Assembly: GCA_001013295.1 (NCBI GenBank)
Contig: LAZY01000029.1
Span: 1-64,000 of the forward strand
Length of the DNA stretch: 64,000 bases
Reading direction: 5' to 3'
DNA from: Chryseobacterium indologenes
Lineage (GTDB): Bacteria > Bacteroidota > Bacteroidia > Flavobacteriales > Weeksellaceae
The translations under genes and the position numbers were made by a program. This document shows, one piece after another, positions 26,330-37,446 of the stretch (position 1 is its first letter; every line of letters begins with the position of its first letter). Below the pieces are notes generated by a model that saw only the letters and a program-made list of their open reading frames with translations, did not search any database and had not been told where the DNA came from.

Positions 26330-26510
26330 CAAATTGACCTCCCAGCCAATTCACCCCTCCAACCTCCTCAACCTCCCAACGATCTTAGCTCTTTCAACTT
26401 TTTTAGCTCTCTTAGCCATCCTTAGCCTTTGCCCTCTTGAATCCAAACAAAACCTCCAACAATTTTACCCTTCCTCCCTTTCGCCTTTTCACCTCCCCCC
26501 AACTTTATTG
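26330..26510 (-). repeat. Pyrimidine-rich tract upstream of S9 peptidase gene
   Basis: About 180 bp of C/T-biased plus strand with words TTTAGCTCT, CTTAGCC and CAATTTTACCC, of the same type as at 3300-3450. It fills most of the 426-bp gap before 26629; the rest is a terminator and a promoter box. The frame open through it is compositional. Confidence 0.55.
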
Positions 26511-26542
26511 TTAATTCTTTCGTCCATTTTTATTTTAAATAC

Positions 26543-26550
26543 TAACTTTG
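26543..26550 (+). promoter_or_regulatory. -7 promoter element of the S9 peptidase gene
   Basis: TAACTTTG fits TAnnTTTG. The leader to the ATG at 26629 would be about 72 nt. Confidence 0.45.
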
Positions 26551-26628
26551 GCAATCTTTGAATTTAATGAAAGGAATTAATGAATTCAACTGGATTTCAT
26601 AATTCCGTTAAAAAATGAATATCAACAT

Positions 26629-28623
26629 ATGAAACTTAAGTACAGTCTGCTGGCTCTGGCAGCTCCGCTTTTAATGAATGCACAACAAGTAATGACGCCT
26701 GAAATTCTTTGGACTTTGAAAAAAGTTGGAGTACAGGCAGTTTCACCGGATCAGGCTTCCCTTATCTATAAAGTAGGGCAGGTAGATCTGAAAACAGAAA
26801 AGACAAAAAGTGAGAATTATTTCCTAAATGTTCTTAATAGCCAGTCTGCTAAGATTGATTTCGGAAAAAAAGCCCTTATACAGTGGGATAAGAACGGAAT
26901 CTATGCTCAGGAAGGAGATAAGATCTATCTTTCAAAAGATGCAGGAAAAACCTGGACAGAATTCTACACCATTGGTGAGGTTGACAACATCGTGATTTCT
27001 CCGGATGGGAAAAGAATTGCGTTCAGCAAGCAGGTCTTGGTAGAAAAAGTAATGGGTAAGGACAAATACAGTGATACCCCTAAAACTACTGCTCAGGTGT
27101 ATACAGACCTTAACCACAGACACTGGGATTATTTTAACGAAGGAAAGTACAATCACGTATTTGTAGTCAATACTTCTGATAAAGTAGACGGAGCTAAAGA
27201 CCTGTTGGAAGGAAAAACATGGGATTCTCCTCAGAGACCTTTCGGGGGAGCCGAAGATTTTATCTGGAGCCCGGATTCTTCACAGCTTTTATATGTAATG
27301 AAGCCTAAGAGCGGTAAAGAATATTCAACAAGTACCAATACGGATATTTTTGCCTATGATATGGCAACCGGTGCAACCAGAAATCTGACGGAAGGAAACA
27401 AAGGATATGATGTAAATCCTAAGTTCAGTCCGGATGGAAAATCTTTAATCTGGCAGAGTATGGCCAGAGACGGATATGAGGCAGATAAAAATGATGTGAA
27501 AATCATGGACTGGAAGACCGGGAAGACAACGAATCTTACAGCAGGTTGGGATGACAGCGTTTCAGGAGATGTTCTTTGGGGAGCAGACTCAAAAACGATC
27601 TACTTTACAGCCGCTTACAGAGGAACAAAACAACTTTTCGCCCTGGATTCAAAATCAGCAAAAGTACAGCAGATTACCAAAGGAGATTTTGACGTTAACG
27701 AAATCTTTACAGACAATAAAACCTCACTTTTAGTAGGAAGAACAGATGTAAATCACGCTACAGAACTTTTCTCGGTTAACCTTAAAAACGGAGAAATGAA
27801 GCAGGTGACTGAAGCCAACAAAGATACTTATGCGAAATTGGCTCAAGGTAAATCTGAACTTAAAATGGTTAAAACGTCAGATGGTAAAGAAATGGGCGTA
27901 TGGTTCCATTATCCACCTAATTTTGACCCGAATAAAAAATACCCGACACTGGTTTACTGCCAGGGTGGTCCTCAGTCTGCATTGACGCAATACTTCAGCG
28001 TAAGATGGAATTTTGCTTTAATGACGGCAAACGACTATATCGTAGTAGCGCCAAACAGAAGAGGAATGCCGGGATGGGGAACAAAATGGAATGAAGATAT
28101 TTCAAAAGACTGGGGTGGACAACCTATGAGAGACTATCTGGCAGCTACTGATTACGCGAAAACCTTACCTTATGTAGATGGTGACAGAGTGGCGGCTGTA
28201 GGAGCGAGCTATGGTGGATACAGCGTATTTATGCTGGCGGGAATCCATGAAAACAGATTCAAAACATTTATCGCTCACGATGGATTATTTGATATGAAAT
28301 CATGGTATCTGACGACTGAGGAGCTTTGGTTTGCCAACTGGGATCTTGGTTCGCCATGGGAGAAACCACTTCCAAAAGCTTATACAGAATTCAACCCAAG
28401 CAATTTCGTAGAAAAATGGAATAAGCCAATCATGATCGTTCAGGGTGGAATTGATTTCCGTGTACCTTACGAACAGGGTCAGGAAGCTTTCCAGGCTGCA
28501 AAATTAAGAGGTTTAAAATCGAAGTTGGTATACTTCCCGAATGAAAATCACTGGGTACTTCATCCACAAAACGGATTGGTATGGCAGAGAGAATTCTTCG
28601 ACTGGTTAAAAGAAACATTATAA
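26629..28623 (+). CDS. S9 family serine peptidase (DPP/acylaminoacyl-peptidase type)
   Basis: A 664-residue secreted peptidase with a short signal peptide (MKLKYSLLALAAPLLMNAQ). An N-terminal beta-propeller (about 25-400) has repeats such as SPDGKRIAFSK, WSPDSSQLLYVM and FSPDGKSLIW. A C-terminal alpha/beta hydrolase carries the triad Ser527 (GASYGGYS), Asp609 (GGIDFRVP) and His641 (NENHWV). These peptidases trim dipeptides or acyl-amino acids from short peptides in the periplasm. The gene is alone, with a terminator at 28651. Confidence 0.95.
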   Translation: MKLKYSLLALAAPLLMNAQQVMTPEILWTLKKVGVQAVSPDQASLIYKVGQVDLKTEKTKSENYFLNVLNSQSAKIDFGKKALIQWDKNGIYAQEGDKIYLSKDAGKTWTEFYTIGEVDNIVISPDGKRIAFSKQVLVEKVMGKDKYSDTPKTTAQVYTDLNHRHWDYFNEGKYNHVFVVNTSDKVDGAKDLLEGKTWDSPQRPFGGAEDFIWSPDSSQLLYVMKPKSGKEYSTSTNTDIFAYDMATGATRNLTEGNKGYDVNPKFSPDGKSLIWQSMARDGYEADKNDVKIMDWKTGKTTNLTAGWDDSVSGDVLWGADSKTIYFTAAYRGTKQLFALDSKSAKVQQITKGDFDVNEIFTDNKTSLLVGRTDVNHATELFSVNLKNGEMKQVTEANKDTYAKLAQGKSELKMVKTSDGKEMGVWFHYPPNFDPNKKYPTLVYCQGGPQSALTQYFSVRWNFALMTANDYIVVAPNRRGMPGWGTKWNEDISKDWGGQPMRDYLAATDYAKTLPYVDGDRVAAVGASYGGYSVFMLAGIHENRFKTFIAHDGLFDMKSWYLTTEELWFANWDLGSPWEKPLPKAYTEFNPSNFVEKWNKPIMIVQGGIDFRVPYEQGQEAFQAAKLRGLKSKLVYFPNENHWVLHPQNGLVWQREFFDWLKETL

Positions 28624-28650
28624 GATCAACAAGAATAAAATATCAATAGG

Positions 28651-28673
28651 AGCGGGCTTTAGCCCGCTTTTTT
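28651..28673 (+). terminator. Intrinsic terminator of S9 peptidase gene
   Basis: A perfect AGCGGGC-TTTA-GCCCGCT stem is followed by seven T. A smaller TTGGC-TTTA-GCCAA hairpin with the same loop lies at 28691-28704. Confidence 0.85.
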
Positions 28674-28771
28674 TATAATGAAAAATTCCATTGGCTTTAG
28701 CCAAAACTTAGCTACCTCGCTTTTTCATCCCGAAACTCTAAAGACTTTCACCAAAATCGATATATTTGAAA

Positions 28772-29263
28772 ATGCAAAACCGTATTTCTTCATTCGCACC
28801 GCTTATTGATGATCAATCTGAAATCATAATTCTAGGTTCCATTCCGGGAGTGAAATCATTGGAAAAACAACAATATTACGCCCATCCCCAGAACAAATTC
28901 TGGAAGATTATCTTTGAATTGCTACATGAAGAATTTACCGAAGATTATCCCGAGAGAATCCAAACATTAAAGAAGTACCATATTGCCCTTTGGGATGTCA
29001 TCGATTCCTGCGAAAGAAAAGGAAGCCTGGATTCTGAAATCAGAAATGAAGAAGCCAATCAGATCGGAGAATTATTGGAAAAGCATCCTAATGTAAAAGC
29101 TGTTTTCTGTAACGGTGGAAAGTCTTACAAAAATTTACAGAAGCTGTTGGGAAAGAATTACAGACTGCCAGTCATTTTATTGCCTTCCACGAGTCCGCTT
29201 CATACCGTTTCCTTTGAAAAGAAATTTGAAGAATGGAAGAGGATACTGGAGTTTTTGGGGTAA
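28772..29263 (+). CDS. DNA-deoxyinosine (hypoxanthine) glycosylase, uracil-DNA glycosylase superfamily
   Basis: A 163-residue protein. ATG 28772 (MQNRISSF) is preferred to the TTG two codons upstream. Motif 1 is LGSIPGVKSLEKQQYYAHP, and the C-terminal motif LLPSTSPLHT matches the small hypoxanthine-DNA glycosylase branch of the UDG fold. It would remove deaminated adenine from DNA in base excision repair. Length fits the family. Alone in its transcript. Confidence 0.88.
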   Translation: MQNRISSFAPLIDDQSEIIILGSIPGVKSLEKQQYYAHPQNKFWKIIFELLHEEFTEDYPERIQTLKKYHIALWDVIDSCERKGSLDSEIRNEEANQIGELLEKHPNVKAVFCNGGKSYKNLQKLLGKNYRLPVILLPSTSPLHTVSFEKKFEEWKRILEFLG

Positions 29264-29274
29264 TTTTGGGGTAT

Positions 29275-29520
29275 GGAGTTTTGGATATTTAGTTTGAGAG
29301 CTTGAGAGGTGATTAGGATTGTAAAAGTGTAGATTCCTGAGATATGGAAAACTAAGCACTATCTCCATACACTTTGTCCATTCCGTAGGAATCTATATAT
29401 CGTAATTAATTTTTAAAAGAGAATGCTGAGATGTTGCATTTGACCGTTTTATCACTCTATCAATTTGCCCTTTTGGCAATTTTACCTTTTTGCTCTTTCG
29501 CAATTTCACGTTTTCCTGCC
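29275..29520. repeat. Purine-rich / pyrimidine-rich intergenic tract
   Basis: Left part (29275-29350) purine-biased, right part (29450-29520) pyrimidine-rich with GCAATTTTACC and GCAATTTCACG, the same words as in the tracts at 3.3 and 26.4 kb. It lies at the 3' ends of two convergent genes. Confidence 0.45.
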
Positions 29521-30548
29521 TCAGTTTCCTTCCTGTAAATATTCCCTTAATCCTTTCAACAGTTCCAGTTGATTTTTCGTTCTGTCCAGATTGTGCTCAG
29601 GATATTTCGTAGAATAATAAACACTTCCATTCAGGTAATCGGTTAAAAAACGAACTTCCTGGATATAAATGGCGACCTGTGCTGCATAATCAAGATGATG
29701 ATATTCTTCCGGAGTCAGTTTTTCTTTGAGATGAAATAAGAACCCTTCTTTTACCGCTTTGTACATTTCAGGGTTGAAATTATCTTTGGCACTTCCGTCA
29801 TCTTCATTGGTTGTATTGGTATAGGACTGAATCATCGTTCCAAAATCATAGAGAATAGTGGAAATCATCATGGTGTCCAGATCAATTACAGCTAACGGCT
29901 GATGGTTCTTATCAAAGAGAATATTACTAATTTTTACATCCGCATGAATAATTCTTTTGGGAATTTGATGGTTTTTCTCCATTGCGATCCATTGATCAGG
30001 CAAGGAAAGGAACTGGTTGGTGATCTCTATTTCTGCTTTTGCACTTTCTTTTAAATGGGGATCGGCATTTTTGAGTGAATTTTTATAATCTGTAATTCTT
30101 TTTTCAAAATTGAGAAAATTGGGAAGTGTATCTTCAATAGCAGGTAACTTTTGCGTATTTATGGTGGCAAGAAAATAGCTGAAGGTTTTGGCTGCCTCAA
30201 AAGCTATCTGCAGAGAGGGGGCAGTAATAAAGGTCATGCTGTCTTCTACAAAACTCAGCATACGCCATGGTTGATTATTCGTATCTTTCACCAGAAGTTG
30301 ATGGGTAAGAGAAGGAACAGGCTCTATAATTTGAAACTGATAATCATTGGCTCTGAGAAGTTTATTGATCATCAAATGATTGTTGACGATGACTTCCGGC
30401 TGTTTGAAAACGTTATCATTGATCTTTTGCAGGATAAACTTTTGGTTGCGGTCCTTATCTTCCAAAAGGTAAGTGGTGTTGATCAGCCCATCTGTAATAG
30501 GAGAGAGGGTATAATTTTCCGTACCGATGAATTGAATGACAATATCTT

Positions 30549-30558
<10 letters not shown>
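29521..30558 (-). CDS. Sugar 1-kinase of the aminoglycoside-phosphotransferase fold (NahK-like)
   Basis: A 345-residue cytoplasmic kinase of the APH/choline-kinase fold. The catalytic loop is HADVKISNILFD (about 200-211), followed by the metal-binding VIDLDTMM. These two blocks most resemble N-acetylhexosamine 1-kinases of the NahK type, which turn free GlcNAc/GalNAc into the 1-phosphate. Its start overlaps the upstream nucleotidyltransferase stop by 10 bp. That gene would use the 1-phosphate, and the first gene of the cassette is a GH109-type enzyme. The kinase specificity is inferred from this context. Confidence 0.8.
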
Positions 30559-32850
<2,292 letters not shown>

Positions 32851-32879
32851 CTATTTTTTTTCTAAATATATTAAAAGTT

Positions 32880-33140
32880 TTGCAAACTGCGATGGGGTGG
32901 GAGTTATAGAGTTGTAGAGCTTGGGATTCTGGAGGCGAGTTTGAGGGTGTGAGGGTTTGTGAGTAACAGGGTTTGAAAGTATGAGAGATTATAGAGCATG
33001 AGGGTAAGAGGATTATAGAGTGTGAGATTAATTTCCTCCATCTTTCACCTCCTTTATCCTTTTCACCCTTTTGCCTTTTTACCCTTTCACCTCTTCGCCT
33101 TCCTTAGCCCTCTTCGCTTTCTTCACCTCCATCCCCAAAA
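32880..33140. repeat. Purine-rich / pyrimidine-rich intergenic tract
   Basis: On the plus strand 32890-33028 is G/A-rich with TATAGAG/GAGGGT words, and 33030-33135 is C/T-rich (CACCTCTTCGCC, TTAGCCCTCTTCGC). The two halves are roughly complementary in composition. The same word family occurs at 3.3, 17.3, 26.4, 29.5 and 50.2 kb. Confidence 0.5.
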
Positions 33141-33141
33141 C

Positions 33142-34677
33142 CTACCGTCCTATCCATGCTTCTCTTAAAGTCAGCTGTTTTGCATCAGGACTAGGGGAAA
33201 GTGTTACTTTTCCGGTACTTTCATCATAGTTAAAACCAACTTTTGCCAGATATTCTTTCAAAGGAAGAGGTTGGATGCCTTCAACGTAATCACTGAAAAA
33301 GGTTCGTATTTCGGGGAAAGTTATTTTAGCAATTTCATCAAACAGATCATCATCTTTAAAGTATTTTCCTGCTCCGTATTTCTTCATCAGCAGTTGCATC
33401 AGATCCTGAGTTCCTGTTTTCCCGTCAGAAAGTTCTCTTAACCTTATATCCAGACATAGCCCTATTAATGCTCCTTTCTGATAAAAATTCATGTATTGAT
33501 CCTGTCTTTCCATCGAGTTTTTACTCATCTCAGTAAAAGATAGGCTGTTGTCAAACTCTTTCATTCCCTCTATCTTTTCTTCTATGCTTTTTTCAAAATC
33601 ATTCAAACTGATCATTTTTTGTTTGATAGGCATATGAATTGTTGCGTACTCTGTCATCCCTTCATACAGCCACAGATGTTTGGACATGACAGGATTCAGA
33701 AAGTCGTAATGTTGAATTTCCTCGGAATGAATGTTCAATGGAGTAATGATATGGAAAAACTCGTGAGAAGCCACTCTGTTTAGGGCCATCGGAAGGAACT
33801 TCATATCTCCTGAACGGTACAGGCAGACTGTTGATTGCGAATGCTCAAGTCCGTCGCCCAAAAATCCGTTTTCATTGGAAGATTCATAATAAATTAAAAA
33901 AGCATATTTGTTAACCGGCAATGAGCCTCCCAGATAGGCTTGCTGGTTTTTTAAAATATTTTCCAGTTCAAGAGCTATTTTTTTTGAATAATGCCTTTCC
34001 TTCTTATTATAGAATGAGACAAGCACTTCCGTATGACCTATTTTCAGCCATGTTGTATCGGGAACACAGTACATCACCGGAGAATCTACCAGTTTATGGT
34101 AATCTTTGGCCCAGACTATATCTGTGTTTTTATTTTTCTGTTTGTAATCCAGAGCGGAAGAAGCATAAAACCCCTTTTTCTTTGTAATATTGATCTGATA
34201 GGGAGCTTCTTTTATTTCTTCAAAATAGCCTACTAAAGAATTGTAATTGATGACAAAAACACTGTCTTTTATAAACGTACTGCCGGCAGATCTGGCCTCA
34301 TGGCTTTCCTTTTCCAAAGAATCCCAGCCATCGGCTACCTGATAAGATATTTTACTTACACGCTTGAGATCATGTACCATCCAGCTGTTCTGATCCAAAC
34401 GTTCAACAGGTATTTTTTTTCCGTTTTTATCAGTCGCTGTAAAATGAGAAACATATTGCCCGAAATTCATAGCCTGATAAAATCCGGGAACCAGTTTGGG
34501 AATAATAAATTTTCCCTGTTTAAGATTATTCTTTGGAGGAGCAAAAGAAACCTTCACTTCATCATTGGATACATGAAGAAGATCTATATTGTATTCGTAA
34601 TTTTTCTTTGATTTTTGGGCAATAATTGCATTTGGAAATACAATGAGTATGAAAAGTAATTTTATCAGTTGATTCAT
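33142..34677 (-). CDS. M61 family metallopeptidase
   Basis: A 511-residue secreted zinc peptidase with a signal peptide (MNQLIKLLFILIVFPNAIIAQ). An N-terminal beta domain (about 25-190) contains VPGFYQAMNFGQYV. The catalytic site is H305-E-F-F-H309, followed by LNIHSEE, which gives the third ligand. These are M61 (glycyl aminopeptidase) features. It stops without the C-terminal PDZ domain found in many relatives, so it is a shorter form. The adjacent genes are unrelated. Confidence 0.9.
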   Translation of the reverse strand: MNQLIKLLFILIVFPNAIIAQKSKKNYEYNIDLLHVSNDEVKVSFAPPKNNLKQGKFIIPKLVPGFYQAMNFGQYVSHFTATDKNGKKIPVERLDQNSWMVHDLKRVSKISYQVADGWDSLEKESHEARSAGSTFIKDSVFVINYNSLVGYFEEIKEAPYQINITKKKGFYASSALDYKQKNKNTDIVWAKDYHKLVDSPVMYCVPDTTWLKIGHTEVLVSFYNKKERHYSKKIALELENILKNQQAYLGGSLPVNKYAFLIYYESSNENGFLGDGLEHSQSTVCLYRSGDMKFLPMALNRVASHEFFHIITPLNIHSEEIQHYDFLNPVMSKHLWLYEGMTEYATIHMPIKQKMISLNDFEKSIEEKIEGMKEFDNSLSFTEMSKNSMERQDQYMNFYQKGALIGLCLDIRLRELSDGKTGTQDLMQLLMKKYGAGKYFKDDDLFDEIAKITFPEIRTFFSDYVEGIQPLPLKEYLAKVGFNYDESTGKVTLSPSPDAKQLTLREAWIGR

Positions 34678-34729
34678 TTGTTTTTATGATAATACAAAAA
34701 TTGCCCAGAATTAAGTTGCTTTAAAGTCC

Positions 34730-35422
34730 TTATTTCTCCATATAATAAACTTCTTCATAAGGCTGGATCAGTACCCATCCGTGTCCTGAAAATTTCATCT
34801 GGAATTCTTCACCGCTTCCTCTTCCGATCAGGCTTTTAAAAGATACATTTGTTTTCAGTTCAGGGCTCAGATTTCCGGACCATGCAACAGTAGCATTAGG
34901 ATCTGTGAAGACAGGAGTATCCGGTGTTACTACCAAAGTCAGAGGATCTCCGTGAGTGGTAATTGCAATATGCCCCGTTCCGGAAAGCTTTACCTGGAAA
35001 AGACCGCCAGACATCATTCCTGCAATGCTCTTAAGCATAGTAATATCACTTTTTATACTTTGTTCATGAGCTAAAACATCATTTCCGTTTACACATACAG
35101 ATTCATTATTCAGATAAAGAATACGAACTTTTTTCCCGGAATCAGCTACATACAGTTTTCCGGTACCTTCCGCTTTCATAAGCTTGGCTCCTTCACCACT
35201 GATCGCTTTCTTTAAAAGATTTCCAATTCCTCCGGACAGCATTCCCTGTCTTTCAAAATTGATATTACCCACATAACTTACCATACTTCCTCTTTTGGTC
35301 CATACTAATTGGTTATTAAGGTTGATTTCCAGAAGGTGCTTCGTTTCCAGTTCAAAATAATCTCTCTGTTGCGGATTCTCTTTCGTTTCGTTGATAAATG
35401 CTTCTATTGAATATTTACTCAT
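34730..35422 (-). CDS. AIM24 family protein
   Basis: A 230-residue protein of the AIM24 / TIGR00266-like beta-barrel family. It has GRGSGEEFQMKFSGHGWVLI near the end and several GxGxL beta repeats (SGTGHIAITTHGDPL). The family includes the yeast mitochondrial protein Aim24 and many bacterial proteins without known activity. It starts 36 bp after the acidic protein gene upstream and is probably cotranscribed with it. Confidence 0.88.
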   Translation of the reverse strand: MSKYSIEAFINETKENPQQRDYFELETKHLLEINLNNQLVWTKRGSMVSYVGNINFERQGMLSGGIGNLLKKAISGEGAKLMKAEGTGKLYVADSGKKVRILYLNNESVCVNGNDVLAHEQSIKSDITMLKSIAGMMSGGLFQVKLSGTGHIAITTHGDPLTLVVTPDTPVFTDPNATVAWSGNLSPELKTNVSFKSLIGRGSGEEFQMKFSGHGWVLIQPYEEVYYMEK

Positions 35423-35458
35423 AATAATGATTTTTAATTTGTCGTTTTTATGTTGTTA

Positions 35459-36151
35459 TTATTTTAGTTTGTCGAGCTTATATTCTCTTTTGTTACTTTT
35501 AGGATTCAGATCTACAAATTCATAGTCTTCAAAGTGAGCAAGTCTTGCCTGGAATATTTCAGTTGCTTTTTCCAGTGACCAGGTTTTAGGATAATGAAAA
35601 CCTTCAAATTCAGCATTAAAGATCTGAGCTTTGAAATCATAAGAAAATTCATCATCGCCTGTGTGGGTCAATGCTATTTTACCCGTCCATGAAATATCAT
35701 ACCGATTCCCTTCTTTTTTTGAAAACCGGATCTGATGTCCGGCACAGCTGTCATGCCCCAGCAGATACATATTGAAAGCAAGATTATCGTCGTCAAAATG
35801 GTTTCCAGACGGAAGGTCGTTGCTGAAAAGATCATTTTTAACCACAGCATCGAAGTCCAGTTTTTCATCAAGGTTGTTTATTCTGATTCCTCTCTGTTCG
35901 CCCCAATAATTTGATGATAGGGTACAGGCATGGTAGCTTCCCCATACAATTTTGGAGTCCCAGTCAGACAGATCTTCATCTTCTTCCTCATTGTTTTCAT
36001 CATCATTGGCATAATAATTTTCAGTTTTTAAATGAAAATCAAACCAGATGAATCCATATTCGTCAATGCGGCCATTCCAGCTGAATGTTTCAATTTTATG
36101 TCCGTTAGGATACGGATTATCAGTGAAGTATATTTTGCTTACAGATTCCAT
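35459..36151 (-). CDS. Acidic cytoplasmic protein of unknown function
   Basis: A 230-residue protein, no signal peptide, with an Asp/Glu-rich stretch (about 50-62) and many Trp/Tyr/Phe residues in beta-type pattern. I do not recognise the family. The start is moved to ATG 36151 (MESVSKIYF) because the -7 box TACTTTTG at 36170-36177 covers the longer ATG at 36172. It is upstream of and probably cotranscribed with the AIM24 gene, which suggests a shared role. Confidence 0.75.
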   Translation of the reverse strand: MESVSKIYFTDNPYPNGHKIETFSWNGRIDEYGFIWFDFHLKTENYYANDDENNEEEDEDLSDWDSKIVWGSYHACTLSSNYWGEQRGIRINNLDEKLDFDAVVKNDLFSNDLPSGNHFDDDNLAFNMYLLGHDSCAGHQIRFSKKEGNRYDISWTGKIALTHTGDDEFSYDFKAQIFNAEFEGFHYPKTWSLEKATEIFQARLAHFEDYEFVDLNPKSNKREYKLDKLK

Positions 36152-36169
36152 ATTGAAAATTGATTTTTC

Positions 36170-36177
36170 CAAAAGTA
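36170..36177 (-). promoter_or_regulatory. -7 promoter element of the acidic protein-AIM24 operon
   Basis: On the minus strand TACTTTTG fits TAnnTTTG. Its place decides the start codon of the acidic protein (36151). Confidence 0.5.
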
Positions 36178-36239
36178 CTCTTTTTAAGCTTTAAAAATTC
36201 CCGTAAAATCACGGTTTTATAGATGATTGAAAATAATAC

Positions 36240-36271
36240 TTGACAAAGGGGTGTTCAATGTCGTATATTTG
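36240..36271 (+). promoter_or_regulatory. Promoter of queA
   Basis: TTG (36240-36242) and TATATTTG (36264-36271) are separated by 21 bp, a full Bacteroidota promoter. The start of transcription is expected near 36278. Confidence 0.75.
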
Positions 36272-36279
36272 CACTCCGA

Positions 36280-36298
36280 AAATTACACCTTGTAATTT
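36280..36298 (+). promoter_or_regulatory. Perfect hairpin at the 5' end of queA mRNA
   Basis: AAATTACA-CCT-TGTAATTT forms an 8-bp stem with a 3-nt loop, placed at the predicted 5' end of the transcript and 28 bp before the ATG. It could stabilise the mRNA or be an operator. It does not match preQ1 riboswitch features that I know. Confidence 0.5.
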
Positions 36299-36326
36299 CA
36301 ATAATTTTTAAACCGTAATTTAAAAA

Positions 36327-37376
36327 ATGAAAACATCAGATTTTAATTTTGATCTTCCTGCGGAATTATTAGCAGAACACCCATCAGAGCACAGAGACGA
36401 GGCTAGACTAATGGTACTTGATAGAAAGACACAAACTATTGAGCACAAATTATTTAAAGATGTAGTAGATTATTTTGATGAAGAGGATTTATTCATTTTC
36501 AACAATACTAAAGTTTTCCCTGCACGTCTTTATGGAAATAAAGAAAAAACAGGAGCTAAAATTGAAGTTTTCCTTTTAAGAGAGCTTGATAAGGAAACAA
36601 GAGTTTGGGATGTTTTGGTAGATCCGGCAAGAAAAATCAGAATTGGTAACAAATTATTCTTCACTGAAGATGAGTCACTGGTAGCTGAAGTTATTGATAA
36701 CACGACTTCAAGAGGAAGAACATTAAGATTCTTATTCGACGGTTCTTACGACGAATTCAGAACGAAACTAAAAGAATTGGGAGAAACTCCACTTCCAAAA
36801 TATATCAAAAGAGCAGTAGAGCCGGAAGATGCAGAAAGATACCAGACGATCTATGCAAAAGTAGAAGGTGCAGTAGCAGCTCCTACAGCAGGTCTTCACT
36901 TCTCTAAGCATTTGATGAAGAGATTGGAGATTAAAGGGATCAATTTTGCTGAAGTTACCCTTCACGTAGGATTAGGAACTTTCAACCCAATTGAGGTAGA
37001 AGATCTTTCTAAGCACAAAATGGAATCTGAAGAAATCATCATCGATGAGAAAAATGCTGCTATCATCAACAAAGCAGTAGATGCTCACAGAAGAGTATGC
37101 GCAGTAGGAACTACTACCATGAGAGCGTTGGAAACTTCTGTTTCTTCAAACAAAAAAATCTCCGCTTTCAACGGTTGGACGAATAAATTCATTTACCCAC
37201 CTCACGATTTTGGAGTGGCTAACTCAATGATCACCAACTTCCACACACCGAAGTCTACCCTGATCATGATGATCGCTGCATTTGCAGGAAGAGATTTCGT
37301 AATGCATGCTTATGAAGAAGCCGTAAAAGAAAAGTATAAATTCTATTCTTACGGTGATGCAATGTTAATTCTTTAA
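36327..37376 (+). CDS. queA: S-adenosylmethionine:tRNA ribosyltransferase-isomerase QueA
   Basis: A 349-residue enzyme that transfers the ribose of SAM to preQ1 at tRNA position 34 to form epoxyqueuosine. Family landmarks are [20 protein letters not shown] at the start, [21 protein letters not shown], and the late [20 protein letters not shown]. Length is normal. The tRNA/rRNA-modifying rlmN gene follows by 70 bp, so a translation-fidelity operon is likely. Confidence 0.97.
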   Translation: MKTSDFNFDLPAELLAEHPSEHRDEARLMVLDRKTQTIEHKLFKDVVDYFDEEDLFIFNNTKVFPARLYGNKEKTGAKIEVFLLRELDKETRVWDVLVDPARKIRIGNKLFFTEDESLVAEVIDNTTSRGRTLRFLFDGSYDEFRTKLKELGETPLPKYIKRAVEPEDAERYQTIYAKVEGAVAAPTAGLHFSKHLMKRLEIKGINFAEVTLHVGLGTFNPIEVEDLSKHKMESEEIIIDEKNAAIINKAVDAHRRVCAVGTTTMRALETSVSSNKKISAFNGWTNKFIYPPHDFGVANSMITNFHTPKSTLIMMIAAFAGRDFVMHAYEEAVKEKYKFYSYGDAMLIL

Positions 37377-37393
37377 TAAGATATAAGGTAAAA

Positions 37394-37420
37394 GGTTGCA
37401 GGTAGTAGTTACCTGCGACC
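37394..37420 (+). repeat. Hairpin between queA and rlmN
   Basis: GGTTGCAGGTA-GTAGT-TACCTGCGACC gives an 11-bp stem with one G-U pair. No T run follows, so it is not a terminator. The next 25 bp repeat the idea of an ACCT-heptad (ACCTGCG ACCTGAA ACCTAAA), as in decayed short tandem repeats. Confidence 0.5.
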
Positions 37421-37446
37421 TGAAACCTAAAATCTACAACCTTACA

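Noticed and set aside
26334..26561. Open frame of 75 codons before the S9 peptidase
   Set aside because: Compositional frame in a C/T tract that also covers the likely promoter box at 26543-26550.
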